DNA of 64,000 nt from Saccopteryx bilineata (taxonomy: Eukaryota; Chordata; Mammalia; Chiroptera; Emballonuridae): assembly GCF_036850765.1 (NCBI RefSeq), contig NC_089495.1:62224410-62288409 (forward strand), in the 5' to 3' direction. The notes below the pieces were generated by a model. It was given only the letters and a program-made list of their open reading frames with translations, did no database searches and was not told the DNA's origin. Of this stretch, positions 1 to 9,080 are shown piece after piece. Position 1 is the first letter of the stretch; the number at the start of each line of letters is the position of its first letter. Made by a program: the position numbers and the translations under genes.

Positions 1-139
1 GTAGCTCCGCCCCACTCAAGCCACATATGAGAAAGCAATTAATGAACAACTAAGGTGCCACAACGAAGAGTTTATGCTTCTCATCTCTCTCCTTTCCTGT
101 CTGTTCCTCTCTTTGTCTCTCTCTCTCTCTTTGTCTCTG
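1..139 (+). repeat. Type S SINE, 3' part, cut by window edge
   Basis: The text runs from the end of the tRNA-unrelated body (CACATATGAGAAAGCAAT at about 23-40) through GATGCTTCTCATCTCTCTCC-like sequence to a CT-rich tail. The same order is seen in the complete copies at 19322 and 26939. The tRNA-like head lies outside the window. Confidence 0.85.
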
Positions 140-165
140 TCACACACACACACACACACACACAT
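140..165. repeat. (CA)n microsatellite
   Basis: About thirteen CA units directly follow the SINE tail and probably grew from it. Confidence 0.9.
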
Positions 166-889
166 ACAATAGTCAACATAAAGTCCTGATAAAAGTACAC
201 AAAAAATAAAAATTTGGTAATAATTTCTTAAAACGAGAACACACACACAGAGACTTTTAGAACGTAAGTGATTACTTATGTTTATTGATGTAGTAGCCTG
301 ATCAATAAAGTCATTTAAAATGGAAAGCAACAAACAAACATGAAATACAAACAAAAACTCAGACACGGACAACAGTATGCTGGCTACTGGAGAGAAAGAA
401 GAGTGAAGAGCATAGGAAAAATTAAGGGAGGTCAAATATATGGTGATGAAAGGAGACTTGACTTTTGGGTGGTGAACACACAATGCAATATTCAGACATA
501 TTATAGAATCGTATTCTTGAAATCCATATAATATTATTAACCAATATGACCCTAATAAATTTAATATAATTAAGAAAAATCATTAACAAGGTAAAGACCT
601 CACTATGTCTACTACTACTGAACATATAAATGGTATTGGCTTATTTGAAGTTGTTGCTTTTCTTCATTTTAATTTTTGATTATTTGTTGTTAGAACACAG
701 AGATGCAACTGATTTTCATAAAATGACATTGTTTCCTGTGATTATCTTAAACTCATTTATTATTTCTAGGACATCCTATGTGGATATTATAAAGTTTTTA
801 GCTATATATAAAATATATATGTAATTGCCTTAGAAGGAAAGTTTTACTTCTTACCTATCCAAATTTTATATCATTTGTTTTTCTTTCCT
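166..889. other. Unannotated AT-rich stretch
   Basis: I see no repeat family that I can name and no coding signal. The short frames here, such as 340-531 on plus and 422-625 on minus, have no recognisable domain and overlap each other. Confidence 0.5.
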
Positions 890-1080
890 TATTGCTCTTG
901 CTAGAACTTCCAGTACAATGAAGAATAAAAGTGGTAAGAGTGAACATCTTTGCTCATTCTTAAATTTAGAGGACATCAAGATTTTAATGACTAAATATCA
1001 TTTTAGCTGCCTGATTTTTGTAAGTGACATTATTAGGCTAAAGTTCACTTCCATCAAATTTCACTAGGCTTTTAAATCAT
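890..1080 (-). mobile_element. L1 ORF2 fragment, antisense
   Basis: The plus strand reads TTGCTCTTGCTAGAACTTCCAGT and then AGTGGTAAGAGTGAACATC, matching the antisense of the reverse-transcriptase part of mammalian L1 ORF2 as I know it. It is short, diverged and has no open frame. The orientation is inferred from that match. Confidence 0.6.
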
Positions 1081-1699
1081 AAGTAGACATTCATTTTTTC
1101 CAAATATTTTCTAATTTCAATTTATATGTTTTGCATTTTTATTAATATAGTAGGATGCTTTGATTGTGAAATCAATCAAACATCAAAATTGTAATTTTAG
1201 CCTCAAAGTAATTTTTCATAAAAGTAAGTTGAAAAGTATTTTCTTTTTTCTGGAAGAAATTTTCTATAATTGATCATATTTATTATTTAACTGAGTAATA
1301 GAATTTGCCAATGATACTACCTCAAACAAGAACTAGATATAGGAGTTTACAGAAAAACTGCTAAGTTGCTCTCTTGCCTCAAAAAAATTAACAAAACTTT
1401 TACTTCCCTACTGTAATAAAATTCTTTGGAATGTGGAAGATAGTTCTAAATTTCATCCCTCTTCAAAATGTCAAAATATAAAACTGAAAATCTCTAGTCA
1501 ATAACCTTTTAATTTTCATGGGTTTTCTTTTAACTTACATTCAAGGTTTTGTGTTTTTTTTTTAACTAGAGCCTTAACTATGAAGAAAAATAAAAATATG
1601 TCCTCAGTGTTTCCAGTATTTAGACACTCAGTCTTTAAAACTTTTTTTCTTTTTGTACCATATTGATTCTATGCTTCTAGAACTCCAAGGAATGGTTAG
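1081..1699. other. Unannotated AT-rich stretch
   Basis: No recognisable element or coding signal. It could be further decayed L1 continuing from 1080. Confidence 0.4.
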
Positions 1700-2420
1700 A
1701 TCATTTGTTGTGCTATGGAACCCTTAGTCTTAGTCTCAATTCATTCTTTTTCCATATTTTTGCTTTTTTATTGTTCCAATTATGTAATTTCTACTGTCTT
1801 TTTCTCAAATTTACTAATCTCCCCGGTGATCTCCAATCTGCTACTAAACTCATTAATGGGAATTTTTATTTCAGTTATTATATTTTTCAGTTTTAAAATT
1901 TCCATTTGATACTATATTATGGTTTCTACTTTTCTCCTGAGAATTTTCTATCTCTGCATTATTCTAGAAGTATTTTGCTTTACCTCTTTTTCATGTCTAT
2001 AATACTACCTTTAAAGTCTTTGATAATGCCAACATCTCGTTCACATGAGTTTAACATCTGTTGACGATATTTCCCCAGAAAATTTGTCAGACTTTCTTGT
2101 TTCTGTTTGCAATATGAAATGGGCATTTTGAGTATTATCAGAAAATGGATCTTGTTTAAATCCTGAAGAGAATAATATACTTTCATTTTTTAAATTTGCT
2201 TTAGCAGAAAATGAGTCCCTTTTAGTTTTATACTAAAACTAAATATTCAAGTAGGTTTAGTTTCAACTCACCTTCTGTGTACTTTGGTTCTAATGTCAAT
2301 TCAATTTAATAACTTTTCAGCGTTTTTTTAGATCTGTGCTATATATGTTCTACCCAGGAGCCAAACTGAGACCTTAGCCAGTTTAATTGTGAGTTCAAGT
2401 CCTCAAATAGTTTGCTGTGC
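1700..2420 (-). mobile_element. Old LINE fragment (L1M or HAL1-like), antisense
   Basis: Phrases such as GGGAATTTTTATTTCAGTTA, TTTTCAGTTTTAAAATTTCC and TTTAAAGTCTTTGATAATGC resemble a common mammalian repeat that I associate with the 5'/ORF1 side of old L1 or HAL1, read antisense. The frames at 1705-1909 (plus) and 1980-2186 (minus) are readings of this decayed element. The exact family is uncertain. Confidence 0.45.
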
Positions 2421-2795
2421 TGGTTAAATTCAGGCTCTAAACTACAAATCAAGAGTGAGTCCAGGTATTCATACATAATTTTATGCTACTCCTTTCTCAC
2501 AATCCTTCCTTTCTGTCTCTGCCCAATGTTTTCCTCCCAACTTTCACCCCTTATGATCCTCCTGCTAGAGAGGTATAACTTAATATCCCCCTCTGTTGCA
2601 CATTCCCCATAACTATGTCTGTCTCTGGGGCTAAATGACAAGAGGATAAAGAGAAAATACCCTAAAAATTCTCCCCATCCTCTTTGGAACTCAGTCCCTT
2701 TGGTAAAAAAGATTCCCTTTTCAGAGTTTTAGAGTTTAGAAAAATCACTCTTTCTGATACTGGATTTCAGGTTCAGAAATGCAGCTTGAAAGCAT
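2421..2795. other. Unannotated stretch
   Basis: CT-rich plus strand around 2480-2640 with one 66-codon frame without recognisable domains. Nothing else is supported. Confidence 0.4.
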
Positions 2796-2811
2796 AAAAT
2801 AGAGATAAAGA
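2796..2811. repeat. Left TSD of the first type R SINE
   Basis: AAAATAGAGATAAAGA is repeated exactly at 5795-5810, about 3 kb away. This 16-bp perfect duplication shows that everything between began as one SINE insertion, later split by an LTR element. Confidence 0.93.
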
Positions 2812-2891
2812 CTGACTTATGGTGGCACAGTGGATAAAGCATTGACCTGGAAATACTAAGTTCACCGGTTCGAAACCCTGGGCTTGCCTGG
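2812..2891 (+). mobile_element. Type R SINE, 5' half (split)
   Basis: The tRNA-like head has an A-box-like GGTGGCACAGTGG and a B-box GGTTCGAAACC (about 2866-2876). It stops after TTGCCTGG at the LTR boundary and resumes at 5698. It is the oldest layer of this nest. Confidence 0.92.
2887..2891. repeat. 5-bp TSD of the LTR element, left
   Basis: CCTGG is repeated at 5698-5702. In intact type R SINEs the text is TTGCCTGGTCAAGG, so one CCTGG is extra, as expected of a 5-bp integrase duplication. Confidence 0.9.
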
Positions 2892-3621
2892 TGTAATGCC
2901 AGTAGCCACGGTCACCATCTCAGCCACCAGGCCCATGCAGTTTGCATTGGATTCGGACAGTCAGTAAAGAAACAATAGAGCCAAAAGCTGGTGGGCCATC
3001 ATCTTTAATCTTAGCTTGCACCCAGTGGGCAAGTAAAAACACACACTGGGCTCCAAAACCCACTCATTCAGTGTTCACAAAGCTACTGACTTATCGGAGT
3101 TTCCTAGAATCAAAGGTTTCTAGCTCATTAGACTTATTCACCTCTGTTCCCCATCTCCTTCCTTTTCTCTGCACAAACTCTGCACAGACTGGCTTTTCCT
3201 TCAGCACTCCACCATCTTGGTTGCTTCTCCTGGCCTCCTCCACGTGGCCTTTCTCTGCTCTCCTCACTCTAATGCTAATCTCTGGAACTGAGAGAGCAAG
3301 CTCCTGGTCTGCCCCACTTTATAGTGTAGAAATCCAAACCTTTAATCCAATGTACAAATAGGGAAGTCTCTAATACAAAGTCATGTATCTGAGGCATAAT
3401 GAGATTCCCCATGAGAGTGCATCACCCCACATTAAAAAGGGTGGGAAAGGCTTAGTCCTAAAACCAAGCCCAGGCTGCAAGGATTCTGCCTGCCTCCAGC
3501 CTGCCCCCAACACACATTAATATAATCAAATCCATCTCAAGCAATCACCTGGACTACAGGCTTTCACGTGAGCAGCACCATCTTTAACAAAGTGAGCATA
3601 ATATATTTTATCTGCCCAACA
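2892..3621 (-). repeat. 3' LTR of the split element (730 bp)
   Basis: It starts TGTAATGCCAGTAGCC and ends ATCTGCCCAACA on plus, matching 4995-5697 along its length. On minus the sequence CTATAAAGTGGGGCAGACC at about 3310-3330 is TATA-like. The 139-codon plus-strand frame at 2942-3361 is an antisense reading and not a gene. A related solo LTR lies in opposite orientation at 49581-50255. Confidence 0.87.
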
Positions 3622-4623
3622 ATCCACCCCTATGCTCACTTTACTACCCACAATCTACATCACCGGCATCCCTGTGCAAGAAAATTAGGCACATTACACA
3701 AATTACAACAGCATAAATCATACAGTTTCAACAATTATAAAGGTACATTTCACCAGTCTCTGAGCACTTAGCCAAAAGTGCAAAATATCCTCGGCCTTCT
3801 TTCTAGCCATAGGGAAAACTTCCCAGAGCAGGAGAAGGGCCTCCAGCATAGCTGCTCCCCACCCCCATCAGGGTATTTTACATTGTCCAAAATCCATAAG
3901 TCCATCCAACAAAGGAGCCAGTGCCCACTCCGGTCATAGTCCAGGAATCAGTCCAAGCACATGAGGCTTCAGCCACCCGCCTCATCCCTGCCATCCTGGC
4001 AGGTCTTACACTGTCCCAAAGAGGGGCACGTGGCAATGGCAGTGAGCATTTCCATCTCTGCTCTGGAGAGCTTGATGGCAGTCACCCCTCTGTCCCCAAA
4101 TCACAGACCTACCAGGACCATAGCAGGTACTCCTTCCAGCTGGGCTCTCATCTTCTGGAGACTATGGATTGCAACTCCAGCCCGATTCTCCTCATCCTCC
4201 AAAGAGAAACTGAAAACACCAGCTTCAGCTGTGGGCTCAAGTCCAGGGCCACTGCTGCCTTCTGCTCTGCAGGCCTTGCAGCTCCAACTCCCGCCCTAGC
4301 CCCGTCTCCCACTGCTGCTGGCTCTCCACAATGTCCAGGGCAATCTGCAACTCATGAACCTGTGATTCCTCCTCCAGCAGTTGCTGTATTTCCAAGCAAA
4401 CCTCACGAGCCTGGTCGGCCTTCTCCAGTGCTTCCTCCAGCTCCAAGGTCGGCATCTGTTTCTCTCACATTTGCTCCAGCTCCTTCCACTGCTCAGTTTG
4501 CAGGTCCCAGGCAGCCTCTTCCACAGAGCTCTTAGTTTTTTCATGCATGATGGTAAAAGTCAGTCAGCCTACTGTCCCCAAAAGGACAGCTGTGGGGAAA
4601 CATAAGCAGCCAGTCTTCTACTC
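3622..4623 (-). other. Internal region of the LTR element, distal part
   Basis: This lies between the 3' LTR and the nested hAT. It holds the coiled-coil-like frame at 4237-4548 and otherwise no retroviral domain I recognise. Plus-strand frames at 3921-4535 and 3961-4299 are Pro/Ser/Ala-rich shadow readings of the opposite strand. Confidence 0.7.
4237..4548 (-). pseudogene. Coiled-coil-like frame with one stop, inside LTR element
   Basis: On minus, a frame begins at ATG 4546-4548 and runs 104 codons to a stop at 4237-4239. It is interrupted by one in-frame TGA at 4465-4467, three codons before the next ATG (4453-4455). The product is rich in Glu, Leu and Gln, with heptad-like leucine spacing over roughly its first 75 codons; the last 25 codons look less ordered. 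I cannot assign it to gag or any host gene. It may be a captured host coiled-coil segment or a diverged gag-like piece. The single stop in such a long acidic frame suggests it was coding when the element was active. The overlapping 82-codon frame at 4296-4544 is Arg/Trp-rich and looks like a shadow. Confidence 0.4.
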
Positions 4624-4920
4624 CAGTGATCCTCAACCTTTTTTGGGCCATGGACCAGTTTAATGTCAAAAAATATTTTCACGGACTGGCTTTTAGGATG
4701 GGACAGATAAATGTATCACATGACTGAGACAAGCGTCAAGAGTGAGTCTTAGATGGAGGAAACAGAGGGAATCTGGTCATTTTTTAAAAATAAAACATCA
4801 TTCAGAGTTAAATATAAATAAAACAGAAATAATGTAAGTTATTTATTCTTTCTCTGCGGACTGGTACCAAATGGCCCATGGACCGGTACCGGTTCGCGAC
4901 CCGGGGGTTGGGGGCCACTG
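4624..4920. mobile_element. Non-autonomous hAT transposon nested in LTR element
   Basis: Ends are CAGTGATCCTCAACC and GGTTGGGGGCCACTG, imperfect inverted repeats of hAT type. Flanks TTCTACTC (4616-4623) and CTCCACTC (4921-4928) agree at 6 of 8 positions, as an aged 8-bp TSD. At 297 bp it cannot encode a transposase. It is the youngest layer here: SINE, then LTR element, then hAT. Confidence 0.83.
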
Positions 4921-4994
4921 CTCCACTCCACCGCTCAAAGGTGGTGGTGGCTTCTTGCTGATCTGTATACAATCCTGCCACAGACTATGCCAAA
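4921..4994 (-). other. Internal region next to the 5' LTR
   Basis: On minus this is the leader just after the 5' LTR. TTTGGCATAGTCTGTGGC follows the LTR terminus directly and contains a TGG, but I could not match it to a tRNA 3' end, so no primer-binding site is claimed. Confidence 0.5.
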
Positions 4995-5697
4995 TGTAAT
5001 ACCAGTATCCACGGCTACCATCACAGCCGCCTGGCCCATGCAGGTTTGCATTGGATTCGGACAGTCGTAAAGAAACAACAGAGCCATGAACTGGTGGGCC
5101 ATCATCTTTAATCTTAGCTTGTACCTAGTGGGCAAGTAAAAACACACACTGGGCTCCAAAACCCACTCATTTAGTGTTCACAATGCAACTGACTTATCCG
5201 AGTTTTCCTAGGATCAAAAGTTTCTAGCTCACCAGACTTATTCACCTCTGTTCCCCATCTCCTTCTCTCTGCACAAACTGGATTCTCCCTCAGCACTCCA
5301 CCATCTTGGCTGCTTCTCCTGGCCTCCTCCATGTGGCCTTTCTCTGCTATCCTCTCTAATGGTAATCTCAGAAACCGAGAGAGCAAGCTCCAGGTCTACC
5401 CCACTTTAAAGTGTAGAAACCAAAACCTTTAATCCAATATACAAACAAGGAATTCTCTGATACAAAGTCACTTATCTGAGGCATGATGGGATTGTACCAC
5501 CCCACATCAAAAAGGGTGGGAAAGGCTTAGTTCCCAAACCAAGCCCCAGACTACAGAGATTCTGCCTGCCCACAGCCCACCCCCAACACACATTAATATA
5601 ATCACGCCCATCCCAAGCAATCACCTGGGCAATGGGCTTTCACGTGGGCAGCACCATCTTTAACAAAGTGAGCATAATATATTTTATCTGCCCAACA
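4995..5697 (-). repeat. 5' LTR of the split element (703 bp)
   Basis: It starts TGTAATACCAGTATCC and ends ATCTGCCCAACA on plus. It aligns by eye with 2892-3621 and differs by scattered substitutions and small gaps, so insertion was not very recent. The minus-strand frames 4935-5159 and 5171-5386 are untranslated LTR sequence. Confidence 0.87.
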
Positions 5698-5794
5698 CCT
5701 GGTCAAGGCATAAATGGGAATTTATGCTTTCTGCTCCTCCCCCCTTCTCCCTCTCTCTCTCCCTCTCTCTCTCTCCTCTCTAAAATGAATTAAA
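5698..5794 (+). mobile_element. Type R SINE, 3' half (split)
   Basis: It resumes CCTGGTCAAGGCA, continues to the CT-rich tract at about 5742-5780, and ends in an A-rich tail. The right TSD is 5795-5810. Confidence 0.92.
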
Positions 5795-5806
5795 AAAATA
5801 GAGATA

Positions 5807-5820
5807 AAGAAAACAAACTA
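5807..5820. repeat. Left TSD of the second type R SINE
   Basis: AAGAAAACAAACTA is repeated exactly at 6458-6471. It overlaps the right TSD of the first SINE (5795-5810), so the second SINE landed immediately beside the first. Confidence 0.92.
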
Positions 5821-5910
5821 GGCCTGACCTGTGGTGGTGCAGTGGATAAAGTGTAGCATCCACCGGGTACGAGAACAAATGTCGGAGACTTTCAGGAGTT
5901 AAGATGTTAC

Positions 5911-5916
5911 TTTATT
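5911..5916 (-). promoter_or_regulatory. Polyadenylation signal of the solo LTR
   Basis: AATAAA on minus (TTTATT on plus), about 105 bases downstream of the TATA box, placing it in R. Confidence 0.75.
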
Positions 5917-6020
5917 GGCCAGTTTAACCTGCGCAGGGGCGAACTCCCGAGATGTCCGGAGACACCGTGCCCACAAGGAGCTGCAAATGGGAGCCGCGCC
6001 TGGAGCTTACAGCCAAGCCC

Positions 6021-6030
6021 TTATATATCC
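6021..6030 (-). promoter_or_regulatory. TATA box of the solo LTR
   Basis: GGATATATAA on minus, about 40 bases downstream of the CCAAT box, which is normal core-promoter spacing for an LTR U3. Confidence 0.75.
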
Positions 6031-6096
6031 TAAGTGAGCAAGCATAGACAGAAGCAGATGTGGCAGTTTAGCTATTGGCTAGGGAGGTCACACGCA

Positions 6097-6150
6097 GCAT
6101 AGCAACAGGGGCCGGCATAGCAACAGGGGCCGGCATAGCAACAGGGGCCG
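6097..6150 (-). repeat. Three perfect 18-bp repeats in LTR U3
   Basis: Units at 6097-6114, 6115-6132 and 6133-6150 are identical (GCATAGCAACAGGGGCCG on plus). On minus each holds CCCCTGTTGCTATG, which resembles an RFX/X-box half site. Tandem enhancer copies upstream of CCAAT and TATA boxes are a known feature of retroviral LTRs; factor binding is inference. Confidence 0.88.
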
Positions 6151-6471
6151 GTTTTAGCTTAGTGGCAAATTTCAAACCTAAACTTCTGATAAGGGTCTCT
6201 GACCTTCTTTGTTCCCAGCCTCACAGGAGCCATATCAGCACTTACTGTTCCTGCAATAGTTACATTCTTTGGCAACTCCAGTACTCCCTGAATCTAACAT
6301 AAAGCATTGACCTGGAAACGCTGAGGTTGCCCGTTCAAAACCCTTGGCTTGCCTGGTCAAGGCACATATGGGAGTTGATGCTTCCTGCTCCTCCCTCCCC
6401 CTTCTCTCTCTCTCTCACTTTCTCTGCTCTTTAAAAATTAATAAAAAAATGTAACATAAGAAAACAAACTA

Positions 6472-8687
6472 AAGAATCTGACCATTTTCTATGTCTAATA
6501 GTTGGCACTTTTCACATTCTTTGAACCAGAAACTATATATTTTGAAGATATTCTGACTGTGCTCAATGTGTACAGATCAAGAATTTGTATTGCCATTGTG
6601 TCTAGGCCAGAATACAGGGAAGAAAAAGAAATCCTATCACATTCACCAGGGGTCATTCATTGTTTGAGATCCAGTTTTCTCCCCTAATCTATCTACTACT
6701 ATTTAATTATAAGTCTCAGAGAGTTGTTCCATTCATTCTTTCAGAATTTTTAGTTGCTTTCAGTGGAACAGCAGGCTGAAGTGTAGTAATTCATTATATT
6801 CAGAAATCTGGTTTATTTTTAATCTAAGCAAATTGATATTGATTGTGTTATACAAAAGTATTCATTCATTTCCTCATGTGTATATATCATTCAATTTTTA
6901 TTCATTATGAGATTTTAAGAAAAATAATATGTATAATCTAATTCAAACCCTCCTGGTTTTTTGTCTTTGTTGTTCTCATTAAGAATATCAGGAGTGCAAG
7001 AAAATAGCAGAAACAGCATTTTATATTTCCAAGTTCCTTTGTCGTAAGACATCAGAGCATCTATGTTAAAAAAGGAAATCCCAAAGGTAACATCTGTGGC
7101 AAAACTAGATGAAAATGTAATCTAGTTACCTTCATAACTGGAGTAGATTTTGCCAAATCACAAATGGCAAAAGATACATATGATGTCACCATTATGTAGG
7201 AGGAAGATCTAGAAAGACAAAAAGTACCTCTGGTGTTTCTGTGAGGAGAAAAACCAAAAAAAATTAACACCAGGATCTTAATCTGACAATCTAGAATTCT
7301 TCTGTCTTCAGTTGATGCTATGAATAAGCAAATTAGTAATTATTGTGAACCAAGGTTTTTATCATAAGAGAAAGTGAGAGAAATATAAAAAGTTAAGTAA
7401 ACATTCTTTCATCCTAAAACTAATAAAGAATGTAGGAACTATGTTTTTTAGTTCTCACCTTGAAAATTTAAAATAAAGACCAACTGCATGGAAATAAGCA
7501 CTTATAGTATCCAGATTTGGGTCTCTAGCTGCCATTTATTTTCTCCTCAATACAACCAAGACTACTTGGAGATATATTGTATTTTTCATTGGGCTAGCAC
7601 AGGCCCAAGATGAGCCTAGGTCACTTTTTCATACTAGAAAAAGAAGCTTATCACTGCTTGTAATTTGTTTATCAATAGGACTCAAGCAACAATTTGATTC
7701 CTAATAATCAATGGCAGGACAACTTAAACATCATTTAGAGAAACAACCACAAAGGATTGAAACACATCAAATATGTTACAATTAATGAATCCAATAATGA
7801 TATTAAAGAATAAAGACACATCAATCAACTTTGGGAGGATTTAGGGCATCAACTCATTTTGAAAATTAAAGGGAAATTTTAAATATTGGACTTGCCTTTC
7901 TTCACAAGGTAATCAAATTATACATGATAAAGTAAAATATTTTTATACAGGAGCACCAAATATTAAATAAAAAAGCAATAACAAAATTATAATAATCCCA
8001 GTTTCACACTGTTAATAAACTAATTGATCTTGTAATGAAAATTAAAGTTTATCAAAATCAAGAAAATGGAGACAAAGGATATCATAATAAGAGCACACAA
8101 TTCTACCTGTGATGTATTCTTGTAAAAATATTTAAAGCAGATTCAGCAGCTTAGTATTAATAACAATTTATAGAAAATAAGGAGTATAAAAATATGTTAA
8201 TAATGTTACAATCAGCAAACATGAAGACTAAGAAAAACCCCACACAGAAAAGAACATACTTTCTTCAACACATAAATTACAAAAACAATGAAGAAAAATA
8301 CATATAAATTAATAGATTAAGTAAAAAGAATTTACACTTACTAATAGATTACAATACATTAACTTTATTTCAGATTATAATTCAACATGTTACATTATAT
8401 TATAAAAACATAATAGATTAAGTCATAATAGCTTCAAAGTCATCAGGTATGGCAATAATAGAAAATAAGGTATGGATACAGATGAAGTAAAATTGAACAT
8501 GAGTTAAAGGTTATTCAAATTGACAATTCTGTCTTTGTATATGTTTGTACATTTCCTTTAACAGTTTTCTAAACCTGAAAATTCAAAATGTATGGCTCTT
8601 TTCTAGTGTAATTAATCAACACTAAATCCAAATGCTAATGTGTATTCAGACATGTCTATGATTAAAATTTATTCTTTTCAATTTTTT
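6472..8687. other. Long unannotated AT-rich stretch
   Basis: I see no element with TSDs or inverted repeats and no coding signal. The frames 6502-6687 and 7061-7270 are short and unsupported. Confidence 0.5.
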
Positions 8688-9080
8688 TTCTTTTTTTGAC
8701 AGACAGAAAGAGTCAGAGTGAGGGACAGATAGGAACAGACAAACAGGAAGGGAGAGAGTTGAGAAGCATCAATTCTTCATTGTAGCCCCTTTGTTGTTCA
8801 GTGATTACTTTTTCAAATGTGCCTTGACTGGGGGCTACAGCAGAGCGAGTGACCCTTTGCTCAAGCAAACAACCTTGTGCTTTAAGCCTGTTATTTTTGG
8901 GCTCAAGCCATGAGGTCATGTTTATGATCCCATGCTCAAGGCAGCAACCTTTCACTCAAGCTGGTAAACCTATGCTCAAGCTAGATGAGCCCATGTTCAA
9001 GCCAGCGACCTCCGGATTTGAACCTGGGTTCCATATCCCAGTTTGATGCTCTACTCACTGCACCACCATCTGGTCAGGCC
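8688..9080 (-). mobile_element. Type S SINE (long older form), minus
   Basis: Plus text begins T-rich, then GAGAAGCATCAATTCTTC and TGCCTTGACTGGGGGC, and ends CACTGCACCACCATCTGGTC, the reverse of the SINE head. Likely TSD: CAATTTTTT at about 8679 and CAATTTTTT at 9080. It has extra internal CTCAAGC repeats compared with the copy at 14984, a form also seen at 13773 and 27600. Confidence 0.88.

Larger units (their letters stand above)
2892..5697 (-). mobile_element. Two-LTR retroelement, non-autonomous, minus orientation
   Basis: Two direct LTRs (2892-3621 and 4995-5697) flank an internal region of about 1.37 kb, of which 297 bp is a later hAT insertion. Ends are TG...CA and the TSD is 5 bp (CCTGG). 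On the minus strand the LTR has a TATA-like motif followed by a polyadenylation-like motif, so I read the element as minus-oriented with its 5' LTR at 4995-5697. The internal region is far too short for gag-pro-pol-env and shows no protease, reverse transcriptase or envelope. A 5-bp TSD fits ERVL/ERV3-type integrases better than gammaretroviral (4 bp) or betaretroviral (6 bp), but class is inference. No clear primer-binding site was seen next to 4994. Confidence 0.85.
5852..6299 (-). mobile_element. Solo LTR (448 bp), minus orientation
   Basis: TG...CA ends (TGTAGCATCC...GAATCTAACA on plus) with 5-bp TSD TAAAG. Read on minus it has a full promoter layout: three 18-bp repeats (6097-6150), a CCAAT box (AGCCAATAG, 6071-6079), a TATA box (GGATATATAA, 6021-6030) and AATAAA (5911-5916). 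R would start near 5995, leaving a short U5 of a few tens of bases. It is unrelated to the LTRs at 2892 and 4995. No internal region remains, so it probably formed by LTR-LTR recombination. GC content and motif preservation suggest it is fairly young. Confidence 0.9.
5821..6457 (+). mobile_element. Second type R SINE, split by a solo LTR
   Basis: The head GGCCTGACCTGTGGTGG runs to GTGGATAAAG (5851), then the LTR intervenes. The rest (GCATTGACCTGG, B-box-like CCCGTTCAAAACC, CT tail, A-rich end) follows from 6305. The bases TAAAG at 5847-5851 and 6300-6304 are the LTR's TSD. Confidence 0.92.

Noticed and set aside
2942..3361. 139-codon plus-strand frame
   Set aside because: It is antisense LTR sequence, and the matching region of the paired LTR at 4995-5697 has no corresponding frame.
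3921..4535. 204-codon plus-strand frame, the longest in the window
   Set aside because: Pro/Ser/Ala-rich low-complexity product, antisense to the LTR element's own orientation and to the coiled-coil-like frame. No domain is visible.
4296..4544. 82-codon minus-strand frame overlapping the coiled-coil-like one
   Set aside because: Arg/Trp-rich product typical of an off-frame reading of a Glu/Leu/Gln-rich coding strand.
4921..4994. Candidate primer-binding site after the 5' LTR
   Set aside because: TGG is present but the following bases do not match a tRNA 3' end that I can recall.
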